Source: Cohaesibacter marisflavi (lineage in GTDB: Bacteria; Pseudomonadota; Alphaproteobacteria; Rhizobiales; Cohaesibacteraceae). From it: 35,861 nucleotides of DNA. Where the stretch lies: assembly GCF_900115225.1 (NCBI RefSeq), contig NZ_FOVR01000023.1, positions 1 to 35,861 on the forward strand, written 5' to 3'. Below the pieces are notes generated by a model. It was given only the letters and a program-made list of their open reading frames with translations, did not search any database and was not told where the DNA came from. Positions 1 through 6,172 of the stretch are shown here, in pieces; the stretch's first letter is position 1, and every line of letters starts with the position of its first letter. Position numbers and translations under genes: made by a program.

Positions 1-1
1 G

Positions 2-508
2 ATCGCTAATGGACGCTATCTGGGCAAGAGCGCCACAGCAGCCAACGCTTCAAAGCTTGGTGGCCATTTGCCAAGCTATTTTGCAACGGCAACTAGCCTC
101 GATGACTACTACAACAAATCCACCTCAGATAACCGGTATCTGCGCAAGGGAGCAAAGGCCGCAGACAGTGACAAGCTGGACGGGAAGCACGCAAGCGCGT
201 TTGCTCTAAAGACAGACCTCAACGACATTGCTCCTCCCATGTACACAGGGAACGACGGAACCAATGTTGATTATCCCATCGGTACCCTTTTGTGTTGCAG
301 CCCCTATGGGACTAACGGCCCCGTATATTTGCCATCGCCCAATCACGCGACGCCGGTTTATGCTGACGCGGCAGGAAGTAGCCTCATAGTTTACACGCGT
401 GGAGGAGGGAGCTCCAGTTGGCTGATGCTGACAGGAACATGGGTATGTCGAGGCCGAACAGGTCCCATCGGTGACTTCACCGGGGCGCTCATGCAGAGGA
501 TTTCATGA
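2..508 (+). CDS. Tail fibre protein, C-terminal part (5' partial)
   Basis: The reading frame is open from the first bases of the window and ends in TGA at 506-508, so only the last 168 or so residues are present. The first half carries short repeats typical of phage fibre shafts: NGRYLGKSATAANASKLGG, then DNRYLRKGAKAADSDKLDGKH, units of the 'xNRYL-K-A-A-(D)KLDGKHAS' kind common in tail fibres. The second half is a Gly/Ser-rich distal domain ending in GALMQRIS. It probably binds the host surface. The stop overlaps the start of the next gene (ATGA), so the two are likely translationally coupled. The missing 5' part would lie beyond the left edge, possibly on the far side of the IS that ends the window on the right. 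Fibre assignment is by repeat pattern; receptor and exact fibre class are unknown. Confidence 0.8.
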   Translation: MANGRYLGKSATAANASKLGGHLPSYFATATSLDDYYNKSTSDNRYLRKGAKAADSDKLDGKHASAFALKTDLNDIAPPMYTGNDGTNVDYPIGTLLCCSPYGTNGPVYLPSPNHATPVYADAAGSSLIVYTRGGGSSSWLMLTGTWVCRGRTGPIGDFTGALMQRIS

Positions 509-978
509 TGATTGCAGCAAAGCTACTAGAAATTCACGGGCTCAAATATGCATCTGATGGCAAAGCTATAATTGCCGATACCACTCAGGATTTCGGAGCA
601 GGCCAGATCAGATGTGACTTCGTGTATCGGGACGGATCGCAGCAAACCAGCCCGGTCTATGACGCGGTGCGAGACTTTATCGCTTCAGGCGTCATGGAGA
701 TTGACCCGCCGACACCTTCAGAGATTATCGAAGAGGAATTGTTCCCTCTTACCCCCCGACAGCTCCGACTGGTCTTGAGCCGCAATGACTATCTGGTCCT
801 GGTCGAACCTGCTCTTGAGGCTATCGAAGACCAGCAAGCCCGAGAGGAAGCACTCATAGAGTGGGGCTATGCCACGCAATATGACCCGGGCAACCCTCTG
901 ATCGAACAGCTGAGGCTCGCCCTGGGCATCTCTGAAGGTGAGATGGGCGCCATGTGGCGAACCGCACAGGCGCTATAG
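505..978 (+). CDS. Tail-fibre-associated phage protein of unknown function
   Basis: A 157-residue protein whose ATG overlaps the fibre stop codon; a second ATG follows directly, so the start may be at 505 or 508. The N-terminal half is mixed alpha/beta. The C-terminal half (about residues 80-157) begins LTPRQLRLVLSR and ends with ISEGEMGAMWRTAQAL. That pattern, LT-RQ-RL ... IEALP/AIED ... EWGYAT ... LG, is one I recognise from small proteins encoded just after tail-fibre genes in many alphaproteobacterial prophages. There is no signal peptide or membrane segment. Position suggests a fibre-assembly chaperone or minor tail component, but no catalytic motif supports a definite role. Confidence 0.65.
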   Translation: MMIAAKLLEIHGLKYASDGKAIIADTTQDFGAGQIRCDFVYRDGSQQTSPVYDAVRDFIASGVMEIDPPTPSEIIEEELFPLTPRQLRLVLSRNDYLVLVEPALEAIEDQQAREEALIEWGYATQYDPGNPLIEQLRLALGISEGEMGAMWRTAQAL

Positions 979-1073
979 AAGCCCTACGCAGCCTAAACAC
1001 CCAAATTTGACCCGTCAGTCATTGGGCTCAAGACGCAAGTCGATAGATCCCGAAACGCGTTTGGAGAGAGAGA

Positions 1074-1748
1074 ATGCGCAAACTCAATGAACTGATCTGG
1101 CATTGCACAGCCACCCCCGAAGGGCGAGAAGTTTCTGTTGCTGAGATTGACCGCTGGCACCGCCAGCGCGGCTGGAACGGAATCGGCTATCACAAGGTGA
1201 TCCATCTCGATGGCTCTGTATCTGATGGCCGCCCAATCGCAACCATGGGCGCTCATGTCAAAGGGCATAATCGCGGCACCATCGGCTATGTCTATGTTGG
1301 AGGCCTGGACAAAAGCGGCAACCCCAAGGACACGCGCACCGACGCCCAGAAGGCAACCATGATCCGGCTCTCTCAAGAAGCCGTGCGTGACTATGGCATC
1401 CGTAAGATCTCTGGCCACAGGGATTATGCCGCCAAAGCTTGCCCGTGTTTTGACGCAACAGGTGAATATCACTGGATTGCCAGCGGCATGCCATCCAAAG
1501 ATCCGGCCCGCCTCATCAAGTCGCGCACGGTAGCGGGAACGACTGTAGCAGCCGCAGCCGGAGCAGGGGCCACAGTAGAAGCTGCTCAGGATGCAATTGC
1601 GGGTGTGCAAAACGGTCTTCAGACCCTTTCGGTTGGCGGAGCCATTCCCATCATTATTGGTCTTCTGGTGGTCTCTGGGGCGCTTCTGGCGCTCTATGCC
1701 CGTTGGGATGATGCGGGACGGCCAAGCCTGAAGGAAATGGTCTCTTGA
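1074..1748 (+). CDS. Endolysin: N-acetylmuramoyl-L-alanine amidase with C-terminal membrane segment
   Basis: A 224-residue protein with a T7-lysozyme-like zinc amidase domain over roughly residues 5-145. It cleaves the amide bond between N-acetylmuramic acid and L-alanine in peptidoglycan. Visible ligands and catalytic residues match the family: H10 in IWHCTAT, Y39 in GIGYHK, H115 in ISGHRDY, and K121/C123 in KACPCFD. After an Ala/Gly-rich stretch (153-175) comes a strongly hydrophobic segment at about 189-209 (IPIIIGLLVVSGALLALYA) followed by a short charged tail. T7 lysozyme (151 aa) has no such tail, so this enzyme is probably membrane-tethered. The ATG follows a purine-rich GGAGAGAGAG ribosome site. 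The spanin genes follow with overlap, which fixes the lysis role. Confidence 0.9.
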   Translation: MRKLNELIWHCTATPEGREVSVAEIDRWHRQRGWNGIGYHKVIHLDGSVSDGRPIATMGAHVKGHNRGTIGYVYVGGLDKSGNPKDTRTDAQKATMIRLSQEAVRDYGIRKISGHRDYAAKACPCFDATGEYHWIASGMPSKDPARLIKSRTVAGTTVAAAAGAGATVEAAQDAIAGVQNGLQTLSVGGAIPIIIGLLVVSGALLALYARWDDAGRPSLKEMVS

Positions 1749-1993
1749 TCCAGTTGATTTCCTGGCTGGCTGGTTCAAAGGCAGGACGGTGGATTTCCAC
1801 TGCGCTGCTGATCATTGCATCCTTATTGCTTTTAGCATGGCGCATATACGCCAGCGGTAAGGAAGCGCAAAAGGCCAAGCACACACAAGAGGCCCTCAAG
1901 CGCCTTAGGGAAAGGATTAAAAGCGATGAGGCTATTGCTCGCATGTCTGCTGCTGAACGTCGTCGCCGCCTGTCAGACGACTGGGGATCCTGA
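1745..1993 (+). CDS. Inner-membrane spanin (Rz-like)
   Basis: An 82-residue protein with one N-terminal membrane segment (about 15-33, WISTALLIIASLLLLAWRI) followed by a charged, helical periplasmic part rich in Lys, Glu and Arg. This is the usual make-up of an i-spanin, which spans the periplasm and joins an outer-membrane lipoprotein to fuse the two membranes at lysis. The start is a TTG at 1745 that overlaps the endolysin stop codon, preceded by AAGGAAATGG; the next in-frame ATG lies beyond the membrane segment. The downstream lipoprotein gene begins inside it in another frame, the hallmark of Rz/Rz1 pairs. At 82 residues it is shorter than lambda Rz (153 aa). Confidence 0.75.
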   Translation: MIQLISWLAGSKAGRWISTALLIIASLLLLAWRIYASGKEAQKAKHTQEALKRLRERIKSDEAIARMSAAERRRRLSDDWGS

Positions 1994-2132
1994 TTGTGGT
2001 GGCCTAAGCCCCATTATTCCCCACAAGCAAAATATCGCCAGTCTCCCGGACGATCTCGTGAGACAGATTTTGGCGAACAATGAGACCGGAAGAAAGAATT
2101 GCGGCTGGAAGCGAAACGATGAAAGAAAATGA
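1926..2132 (+). CDS. Outer-membrane spanin lipoprotein (Rz1-like)
   Basis: A 68-residue reading frame with a short signal peptide (MRLLLACLLLNVVAAC) whose VAAC fits a lipobox; cleavage before C16 would give a lipoprotein of about 53 residues. It starts inside the Rz-like gene in a different frame (overlap 1926-1993) and ends inside the next gene. Size, lipobox and overlapping placement match o-spanins such as lambda Rz1. The mature part has two more cysteines and the short stretch SPIIP but is not as proline-rich as lambda Rz1. The assignment rests on architecture rather than on sequence similarity. Confidence 0.72.
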   Translation: MRLLLACLLLNVVAACQTTGDPDCGGLSPIIPHKQNIASLPDDLVRQILANNETGRKNCGWKRNDERK

Positions 2133-2400
2133 ATATGAGGGTTGGCGGATAGATCGCCGCATACCCGTTCCAACTCTGATGGTTTTGTTCGTCTACTCTC
2201 TCGGAATCGTCTGGTGGGCAGCAACGACAGAAGGCCGGATCGGAAAGCTAGAAGCAGACTTCAAGAGGCAGTCTTCGCAGTCTCAAACCATAAGCTCGCA
2301 GGACCGGCGAGTGACAATCCTTGAGACCAAAATCGACAATCTTTCACAGGACATCAGAGATTTGAAGAATCTCATTGAAAAGCGCTATTCAACTCCGTAA
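2119..2400 (+). CDS. Single-TM coiled-coil protein of the lysis cassette (possible holin)
   Basis: A 93-residue protein with an N-terminal charged stretch, one membrane segment (about 17-35, VPTLMVLFVYSLGIVWWAA) and a long predicted coiled coil with leucine/isoleucine heptads (VTILETKIDNLSQDIRDLKNLIE). I chose the ATG at 2119 because GGAAG lies just upstream; an in-frame ATG at 2080 has no ribosome site. The start overlaps the o-spanin 3' end. The cassette has no other obvious holin, so this protein is the best candidate for inner-membrane permeabilisation or for regulating it. One-TM holins exist, but the coiled coil is equally compatible with a structural or anti-holin role. Confidence 0.6.
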   Translation: MKENEYEGWRIDRRIPVPTLMVLFVYSLGIVWWAATTEGRIGKLEADFKRQSSQSQTISSQDRRVTILETKIDNLSQDIRDLKNLIEKRYSTP

Positions 2401-2506
2401 AAGAAGGCCTCAAAAGTGAAATGTCTCATATGAGACGTGAGACGGTCTTTTTCGGGTCTCACAGCAAGTTTCGGAAGAGGCAAAAAGCGAATAAAGTCAA
2501 CAAGAT

Positions 2507-2548
2507 GGCCCCTTAGCTCAGTTGGATAGAGCAGCTGACTTCTAATCA
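2507..2548 (+). other. 5' half of a tRNA-Arg(TCT) gene (attachment core)
   Basis: The segment folds as the first part of a tRNA: acceptor 5' strand GGCCCCT, then TA, D-arm GCTC...GAGC, A26, anticodon 5' stem GCTGA, loop CTTCTAA with anticodon TCT at 2541-2543, and the first three bases of the 3' stem (TCA). Identity then stops: the next bases are TT where GC is needed to pair. No T-arm or acceptor 3' strand follows. It is therefore not a functional tRNA but the part shared between phage and host at the integration site. Confidence 0.8.
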
Positions 2549-2587
2549 TTACAATAAGTAAATAATATCAATAGCTTATAAGAATTA

Positions 2588-2627
2588 CCGTGAGACTTTG
2601 CATGCAATCAATGGAAAAGTCTCACGG
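2588..2627 (+). repeat. Perfect 12-bp inverted repeat right of the att core
   Basis: CCGTGAGACTTT at 2588-2599 is matched exactly by AAAGTCTCACGG at 2616-2627, with a 16-base spacer. Each arm contains the GTGAGAC 7-mer found left of the core. It could act as a pair of integrase or excisionase arm sites or as a strong hairpin in RNA; no T-run follows, so it is not a standard terminator. Confidence 0.75.
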
Positions 2628-2637
2628 CTTGCGGGTT

Positions 2638-2817
2638 TCAATGCGTTAGTTCCTGTCGATCGGATAACTCGTCAACCATATCTTCCAGAGAAGCGTGGAG
2701 CGCGTGATAGGCAGATGGCATTTTTCGGCAGGATCCCGGAAACGTATCCAAGATAGTGAGCGCCTTGATCATTCCTTGCATTGCAATGACAATTGTATGG
2801 GACGTTTGTGTCTTCAT
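2638..2817 (-). CDS. Small hypothetical protein next to the att site
   Basis: A 59-residue leftward frame lying between the attachment site and the integrase. The ATG at 2817 is preceded by GAGCGGA, a fair ribosome site; a TTG six codons further upstream is less likely. The product begins MKTQTSHTIVIAMQGMIKAL and has no recognisable domain; the C-terminus is acidic (LEDMVDELSD). Together with the A+T-rich upstream stretch (2818-2952), which holds no other gene, this looks like a short independent unit. It may be an excisionase-type or accessory protein by position only. Confidence 0.45.
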   Translation of the reverse strand: MKTQTSHTIVIAMQGMIKALTILDTFPGSCRKMPSAYHALHASLEDMVDELSDRQELTH

Positions 2818-2952
2818 TATTCCGCTCTTTTTCAACGTTATTGATTGTAAACTTATTGAAATACAATTTTAAGAAAAATGTAAATGAAAGACCGTTCCTC
2901 TGGTAACTGTCCGGTTTCAAAAAATTGTCAAGTTTTACAAATGCTTAAGTTG

Positions 2953-4143
2953 TCACAATCCCCCATTCGCCTCCAAATATGTCATGAGTTTTTTCGTTGC
3001 CTCGTTTGCCTGGTCTGGTGTTCTGGCGAGATAATGCTTAAGGATCTTATGAATGTTCTCGATGCTGTGGCCAGTCACGGCGGCGATCTGGGGCAGGGTA
3101 CATCCAGCGCTTGCCAGCCAGGTAACGGCCGTGTCGCGTAGATCTTGATCCCTAAAGCCTTCAAGGCTTGGCATGCGCTTGGTAGCCTCATTGCAGATCG
3201 ATCGAAACGTTTTGCGATATTTGTCGCCATCCTCACCCCATGGGGCGCCTTTATCCTCATTGATCAAGAGAAAGGCATGCTGTTTGGCAAAGCGCTTGCG
3301 TCGTTCCTTGGCAGCCTTCATGCGGGCCAGCAGAGATGGGATAGCGGGCACTTCAACAATCGCCCCTGTCTTGGACTGTTTGAACAGAAGGTTGCTGCCA
3401 TGATCTTCCTGCAGCTGAAACAGGAGGCGGTCATTCTGGCGCTGGGCGGTGCATAGACCGAGCATGATTGCATCGCCGATATCAGGCCGACCCATTCTAT
3501 CGGCAGTCGCAATCAGATGTTTCATTTCTTCGATGGTGCCGACGCGCAGTCTGGGCGGTGGCGTGGTCACGCGAAGCTTTTCCCATGGATTGCGGACAAT
3601 TATCTCTTTTTCGAGCAGAGCCCATGCGAATGCGGGGCGAATAGTGCTGACAAGCGCTTTGGAATAGGACACGCCTTTTTCTTCTTTCAGCTTCTTGTAA
3701 ATCCCATAGGCCATCGCCTTACTGATGGCTGCAGCTGACAAGGTCCAGAGCTCTTCATCAAACTGGCGGATTGCCTCAATGTTATCGCCATACCATTTGA
3801 GTGTTCGCCTGGTTGGCTTGCCGGTCAGTTTTCCTTCCGCTGTCCTATCTCGATGCCAACCCACCAGCAGCTCGCCAAAGGTAATATAACCGGGGCGGGC
3901 ATAGCTCTTTGCTGGCTTCCTCTTTCGTGGCTGTTTCAGCTTCTCTTGTTGGCGGCGCAAATCGAGATCTTTTGAGAAGCTATTGGACCAGGCAATGGTG
4001 TCATTGAGATCATACCAGCGTCCGTCCGGGTGCTTCAGATCCTCACCCTTATAGCCAAGTGCGCGCACAGTCCTGCCCGGGACAAAGCGGGGGCGCCCAT
4101 CGCGCCAAACAACATGAGGGATCTTGATGGTTACTTTTGCCAT
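2953..4143 (-). CDS. int: Tyrosine recombinase / phage integrase
   Basis: A 396-residue site-specific recombinase that would join the phage att site to a host tRNA-Arg gene. The N-terminal part (1-85) is basic, with an arm-binding-type domain, followed by a SAM-like core-binding domain (about 88-190) and the catalytic domain (about 200-385). Visible catalytic residues: R235 in AQRQND, K258 in SKTG, R336 in DLRDTA, H359 in VTGHS and Y371 in KHYLA. The first box histidine is replaced (QDLRD), a variant seen in many alphaproteobacterial integrases. I chose ATG at 4143 because AAGGTG lies before it; a start ten codons upstream lacks this. The gene sits next to the att site and is transcribed toward it. 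Confidence 0.93.
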   Translation of the reverse strand: MAKVTIKIPHVVWRDGRPRFVPGRTVRALGYKGEDLKHPDGRWYDLNDTIAWSNSFSKDLDLRRQQEKLKQPRKRKPAKSYARPGYITFGELLVGWHRDRTAEGKLTGKPTRRTLKWYGDNIEAIRQFDEELWTLSAAAISKAMAYGIYKKLKEEKGVSYSKALVSTIRPAFAWALLEKEIIVRNPWEKLRVTTPPPRLRVGTIEEMKHLIATADRMGRPDIGDAIMLGLCTAQRQNDRLLFQLQEDHGSNLLFKQSKTGAIVEVPAIPSLLARMKAAKERRKRFAKQHAFLLINEDKGAPWGEDGDKYRKTFRSICNEATKRMPSLEGFRDQDLRDTAVTWLASAGCTLPQIAAVTGHSIENIHKILKHYLARTPDQANEATKKLMTYLEANGGL

Positions 4144-4211
4144 GATGTCACCTTTGAGCCGATCGGGCGGCAAATCTGCGTGACATTTCCCTTAATTCTG
4201 CGGACAGAAAG

Positions 4212-4239
4212 AAGGGGCAAGCCGTAAGGCTCGCCCCTT
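4212..4239 (-). terminator. Hairpin terminator candidate after the leftward regulatory operon
   Basis: AAGGGGCAAGCC (4212-4223) and GGCTCGCCCCTT (4228-4239) pair over 12 bp with one mismatch and a 4-base loop. Read leftward, the hairpin is followed by TCTTTCTG, a weak T-rich tail. It lies in the 207-bp space between the XRE gene at 4351-4743 and the integrase start, so it may partly separate their transcription. The rest of 4144-4350 shows nothing else I can support. Confidence 0.5.
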
Positions 4240-4350
4240 AGGTGTTGCCCGAGGTTGCTTTTACAGGCAATATAGAAGGGCGATGTCACATCGCTTGATT
4301 GAGAGCTGGCTGTAGCAATGGTTTGGTCGCTGATGCTACAGACAGCTTTT

Positions 4351-4743
4351 TCATTCTGCGGGGACCGTTTCGGGGCTATTGCCCTTAACAATCGTCCGTG
4401 CCAGATCGGCGATAATTTTTCGCTGTTCTTTTGATGCGTGATAGAAGGTGCGCAGAAGGCGACTTCCAGGTTCGGTCTGGAAGGCGGTTTCCAAGCCATT
4501 GTCGTTTTTGGTTTTTGCCTCGATGTCTTCAAAGAACCAGTTGATCGGCTTGCCAAGAATGCGAGCGATGAGGACAAGTCTTCCCGCGCTGATCCTGTTG
4601 GTGCCTTTCTCATATTTCTGGATCTGCTGGAAGGTAATCCCGAGTTCATCAGCAAGAACTGTCTGGCTCATACTCACCATGGACCGAGCCATGCGCACGC
4701 GGGAACCGACATAAATATCATATTCGTGAGGTGACTTTTTCAT
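4351..4743 (-). CDS. XRE-family transcriptional regulator
   Basis: A 130-residue protein with an N-terminal helix-turn-helix of the XRE/Cro-C1 type at about residues 12-70 (SQTVLADELGITFQQIQKYEKGTNRIS). The segment ISAGRLVLIARILGKPINWFF closes the domain, as in the small XRE regulators common in Hyphomicrobiales. The C-terminal part is helical and may dimerise. Its ATG overlaps the stop of the 95-aa gene upstream (ATGA), so three leftward genes (5335 to 4351) form a coupled operon. That operon starts at a promoter covered by phage operators. It could be a second repressor, or a regulator of integrase expression just downstream; the sequence does not decide between them. Confidence 0.8.
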   Translation of the reverse strand: MKKSPHEYDIYVGSRVRMARSMVSMSQTVLADELGITFQQIQKYEKGTNRISAGRLVLIARILGKPINWFFEDIEAKTKNDNGLETAFQTEPGSRLLRTFYHASKEQRKIIADLARTIVKGNSPETVPAE

Positions 4744-5027
4744 TTCAAATGTTCCTTTCTTGGTAGTCCGGCGTCCAGATGGAGGCTGCCGAAGGTGGTT
4801 TTGATTGCCTGACGGAAGATATCGTCAAGGCTTACAAATGAGGTTGCGCCGCTGGGGTGCTTCAGTTCAAAGCCGGATCCATCGATCGCCAGAAAAGCGC
4901 GGATTGGGCCCGTCTCTTCATCCTTGAAGCTGCGAAAGAATTGCAGGGTGGGTTTTTCAGTGCGATCGTCATCGAGGAGATCGGGAAAGAAGAGGACCGG
5001 CACTTCTGCGTTGAAGGTGACTTTCAT
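4740..5027 (-). CDS. Hypothetical protein of the leftward operon
   Basis: A 95-residue protein with overlapping start and stop codons on both sides (5024-5027 and 4740-4743), so it is translated as the middle gene of a coupled trio. It is a mixed alpha/beta sequence beginning MKVTFNAEVPVLFFPDLL; no membrane segment or known motif is visible. I do not recognise the family. Context between two DNA-binding proteins suggests a role in regulation or excision. Confidence 0.65.
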   Translation of the reverse strand: MKVTFNAEVPVLFFPDLLDDDRTEKPTLQFFRSFKDEETGPIRAFLAIDGSGFELKHPSGATSFVSLDDIFRQAIKTTFGSLHLDAGLPRKEHLK

Positions 5028-5335
5028 GCCGCGCTCCCGCCATATCTAGCGGCGAGATCGGCCGGCACATCAGGGATGGACAGTTCTTCCTCTTCGGTCT
5101 CGTTGGGTTCGCCTATGAGGATCCTGTGCATCAGATCGGGATTGCCGTTGGCCTTGATCCAGGCGACCACAGCAGGCTTGGACCATTTGGATAGACCGGG
5201 CAGTCTTTTGGGGAAATCATGTTCTTCCAGCCTTGCTTGCGCACGACTGAAACCACTCTCCGTCATGCCCAGCAATGAGACCAGCTGCTGACGCGAAAGT
5301 GTCATGGAATGGGTTTGAAATAGGGTCATAGTCAT
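5024..5335 (-). CDS. Putative HTH DNA-binding protein (excisionase/AlpA-like by position)
   Basis: A 103-residue protein, first gene of the leftward operon. Residues about 12-55 read LSRQQLVSLLGMTESGFSRA...LPGLSKWSKPAVVAWIKANG. This is a helix-turn-helix or winged-helix pattern like AlpA/excisionase-type proteins, where a sequence-reading helix is followed by a wing and the closing helix 'W-K-AVV-WI'. The C-terminus is acidic. ATG at 5335 follows a TTG and has only a weak CCGGA upstream, so the exact start is uncertain. It is transcribed from the operator-covered promoter at 5362-5390. It may direct excision or regulate the integrase. Confidence 0.65.
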   Translation of the reverse strand: MTMTLFQTHSMTLSRQQLVSLLGMTESGFSRAQARLEEHDFPKRLPGLSKWSKPAVVAWIKANGNPDLMHRILIGEPNETEEEELSIPDVPADLAARYGGSAA

Positions 5336-5361
5336 CAATCCGGTGGTGAATGATGACTATT

Positions 5362-5390
5362 TTGTTACATATATTGTGACTTATCGTCAA
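5362..5390 (-). promoter_or_regulatory. Promoter of the leftward operon
   Basis: Read leftward: -35 TTGACG (5390-5385), a 17-bp spacer and -10 TAACAA (5367-5362). One operator (5364-5380) covers the spacer and -10, and a second (5397-5413) lies just upstream of the -35. This is a classic arrangement for repression. The -10 is a weak match, so the exact start point is uncertain. Confidence 0.55.
5364..5380. promoter_or_regulatory. 17-bp phage operator (leftward promoter, proximal)
   Basis: GTTACATATATTGTGAC is a near-perfect dyad of the form GTYACA-N5-TGTGAY. It matches the sites at 5397-5413 and 6242-6258. It overlaps the spacer and -10 of the leftward promoter, so bound protein would block RNA polymerase. 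Confidence 0.7.
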
Positions 5391-5396
5391 CTAAAA

Positions 5397-5413
5397 ATCA
5401 CACAATATGTGAC
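5397..5413. promoter_or_regulatory. 17-bp phage operator (leftward promoter, distal)
   Basis: ATCACACAATATGTGAC fits the same dyad. Its centre is 33 bp from that of the neighbouring operator, about the spacing also seen in the repressor/cro region. It touches the last base of the membrane-protein gene. Confidence 0.7.
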
Positions 5414-5841
5414 TAATAGTAATCTTCAATGTCAATGATCGGCAAGTCAGCACCCATGGATGAACACTCACGATTAAAATATTCTGTTGAAGTATTTATT
5501 CCCCAGAGCTCGTTTTCAATATCGTTGAGCATACCTGCTCGAGCGATGGAAACACTCCTATTAGTATAAGTTGCCCCATTAAGAGCTTTGGCGTCGATCT
5601 CAAGATTGGAGCCTTTCAGCGCTTTCATCTTTTCGATAGGGGGTATTGCTTTATTTGAGAGAAATGCATCTAACGCCTTAATTCGCTGAAGCTCGGATAT
5701 TATGCTGTCCAGTTTCTGGGAGTGGCTAACAAGATCATCATTGCAGCGTCTATTTTTTACATCGACAATCCGTTGATTTACGAGAAATGCACCAGTACCC
5801 AGAACTAAAAAACCAAGCACTAAAGCTACTCTTTTTCGCAA
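5413..5841 (-). CDS. Membrane-anchored protein co-transcribed with the repressor
   Basis: A 142-residue protein with a single N-terminal membrane segment (about 5-21, VALVLGFLVLGTGAFLV) and a 115-residue domain predicted outside the cytoplasm. It has two cysteines (C33, and C126 in FNRECSS) that could pair. The start is a TTG placed two bases after the repressor stop codon, with GGAGAG inside the repressor's last codons as ribosome site. It is therefore expected to be made in lysogens together with the repressor. Position and topology are those of lysogenic-conversion or superinfection-exclusion proteins; no family is recognised, so this role is inference. Confidence 0.7.
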   Translation of the reverse strand: MRKRVALVLGFLVLGTGAFLVNQRIVDVKNRRCNDDLVSHSQKLDSIISELQRIKALDAFLSNKAIPPIEKMKALKGSNLEIDAKALNGATYTNRSVSIARAGMLNDIENELWGINTSTEYFNRECSSMGADLPIIDIEDYY

Positions 5842-5842
5842 T

Positions 5843-6172
5843 CTAGCTCTCCAACATTTCGATAAATTTTTTGATTTTCAAAACTGTTGAGTCATCCGAA
5901 CTTCGCAAGATAGACACAACATCATCTATCGTTGCGGAGTTTTGAGGCGAATAAGCGAGAAGCTGATAAGGCTCGCAACTTAAAGCCTCAGCACAAGCTT
6001 CTAGAAATGGCTGGTTATATGGCGTTAGGCCGCTTTCCATACGAGAAACGGTCTGCTTGGTGCTATCAATTGCTTCTGCCAGCTGCTCCTGGGTCATGCC
6101 CCGATGTTTGCGCCATTCGCGCAAATACCATCGCTGAAGTTCTCCTGCCGACTTACCGTATCTTTTGGTCAT
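5843..6172 (-). CDS. CI-like phage repressor (XRE family)
   Basis: A 109-residue protein with a clear XRE helix-turn-helix at about 17-75 (LREWRKHRGMTQEQLAEAIDSTKQTVSRMESG). The short C-terminal helix (VVSILRSSDDSTVLKIKKFIEML) could dimerise. There is no peptidase domain, so it would not self-cleave as lambda CI does. The frame stays open up to 6271, but I prefer ATG at 6172. The longer form would begin on top of the cro start codon and run through the operators. A -10-like CATAAT sits just before this ATG, so the message may be nearly leaderless. It faces cro divergently and leads the lysogeny operon. Confidence 0.82.
   Translation of the reverse strand: MTKRYGKSAGELQRWYLREWRKHRGMTQEQLAEAIDSTKQTVSRMESGLTPYNQPFLEACAEALSCEPYQLLAYSPQNSATIDDVVSILRSSDDSTVLKIKKFIEMLES

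Larger units (their letters stand above)
2423..2627 (+). other. Phage attachment site (attP-like) with tRNA core and flanking arm repeats
   Basis: A 205-bp non-coding block between the lysis cassette and the integrase side of the phage. A 42-nt tRNA-like core lies at 2507-2548. Copies of a 7-mer GTGAGAC (or ATGAGAC) lie on both sides: GTCTCAT/ATGAGAC at 2423-2436, GTGAGAC at 2437-2443 and GTCTCAC at 2456-2462 to the left, and GTGAGAC at 2590-2596 with GTCTCAC at 2619-2625 to the right. Two-sided repeats around a core shared with a host tRNA gene are what one expects of arm-type integrase (or excisionase) sites in an intact attP. In an integrated prophage one side would be host DNA. Confidence 0.7.

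Noticed and set aside
2456-2462. Terminator after the lysis cassette from GTGAGAC...GTCTCAC
   Set aside because: The stem is only 7 bp, the T-run is in the loop rather than after the stem, and the same 7-mer recurs beyond the core, which fits arm-type binding sites better.
2507-2548. Functional tRNA-Arg gene
   Set aside because: Only the 5' half through the anticodon loop is present; the T-arm and 3' acceptor strand are missing.
2884-3141. Rightward 85-residue frame over the integrase 3' end
   Set aside because: Antisense to the integrase catalytic domain, with no domain and no context.
4131-4655. Leftward 174-residue frame overlapping the XRE gene and the integrase start
   Set aside because: It crosses a hairpin and two well-supported genes out of frame and has no ribosome site; it is a shadow of the XRE gene.
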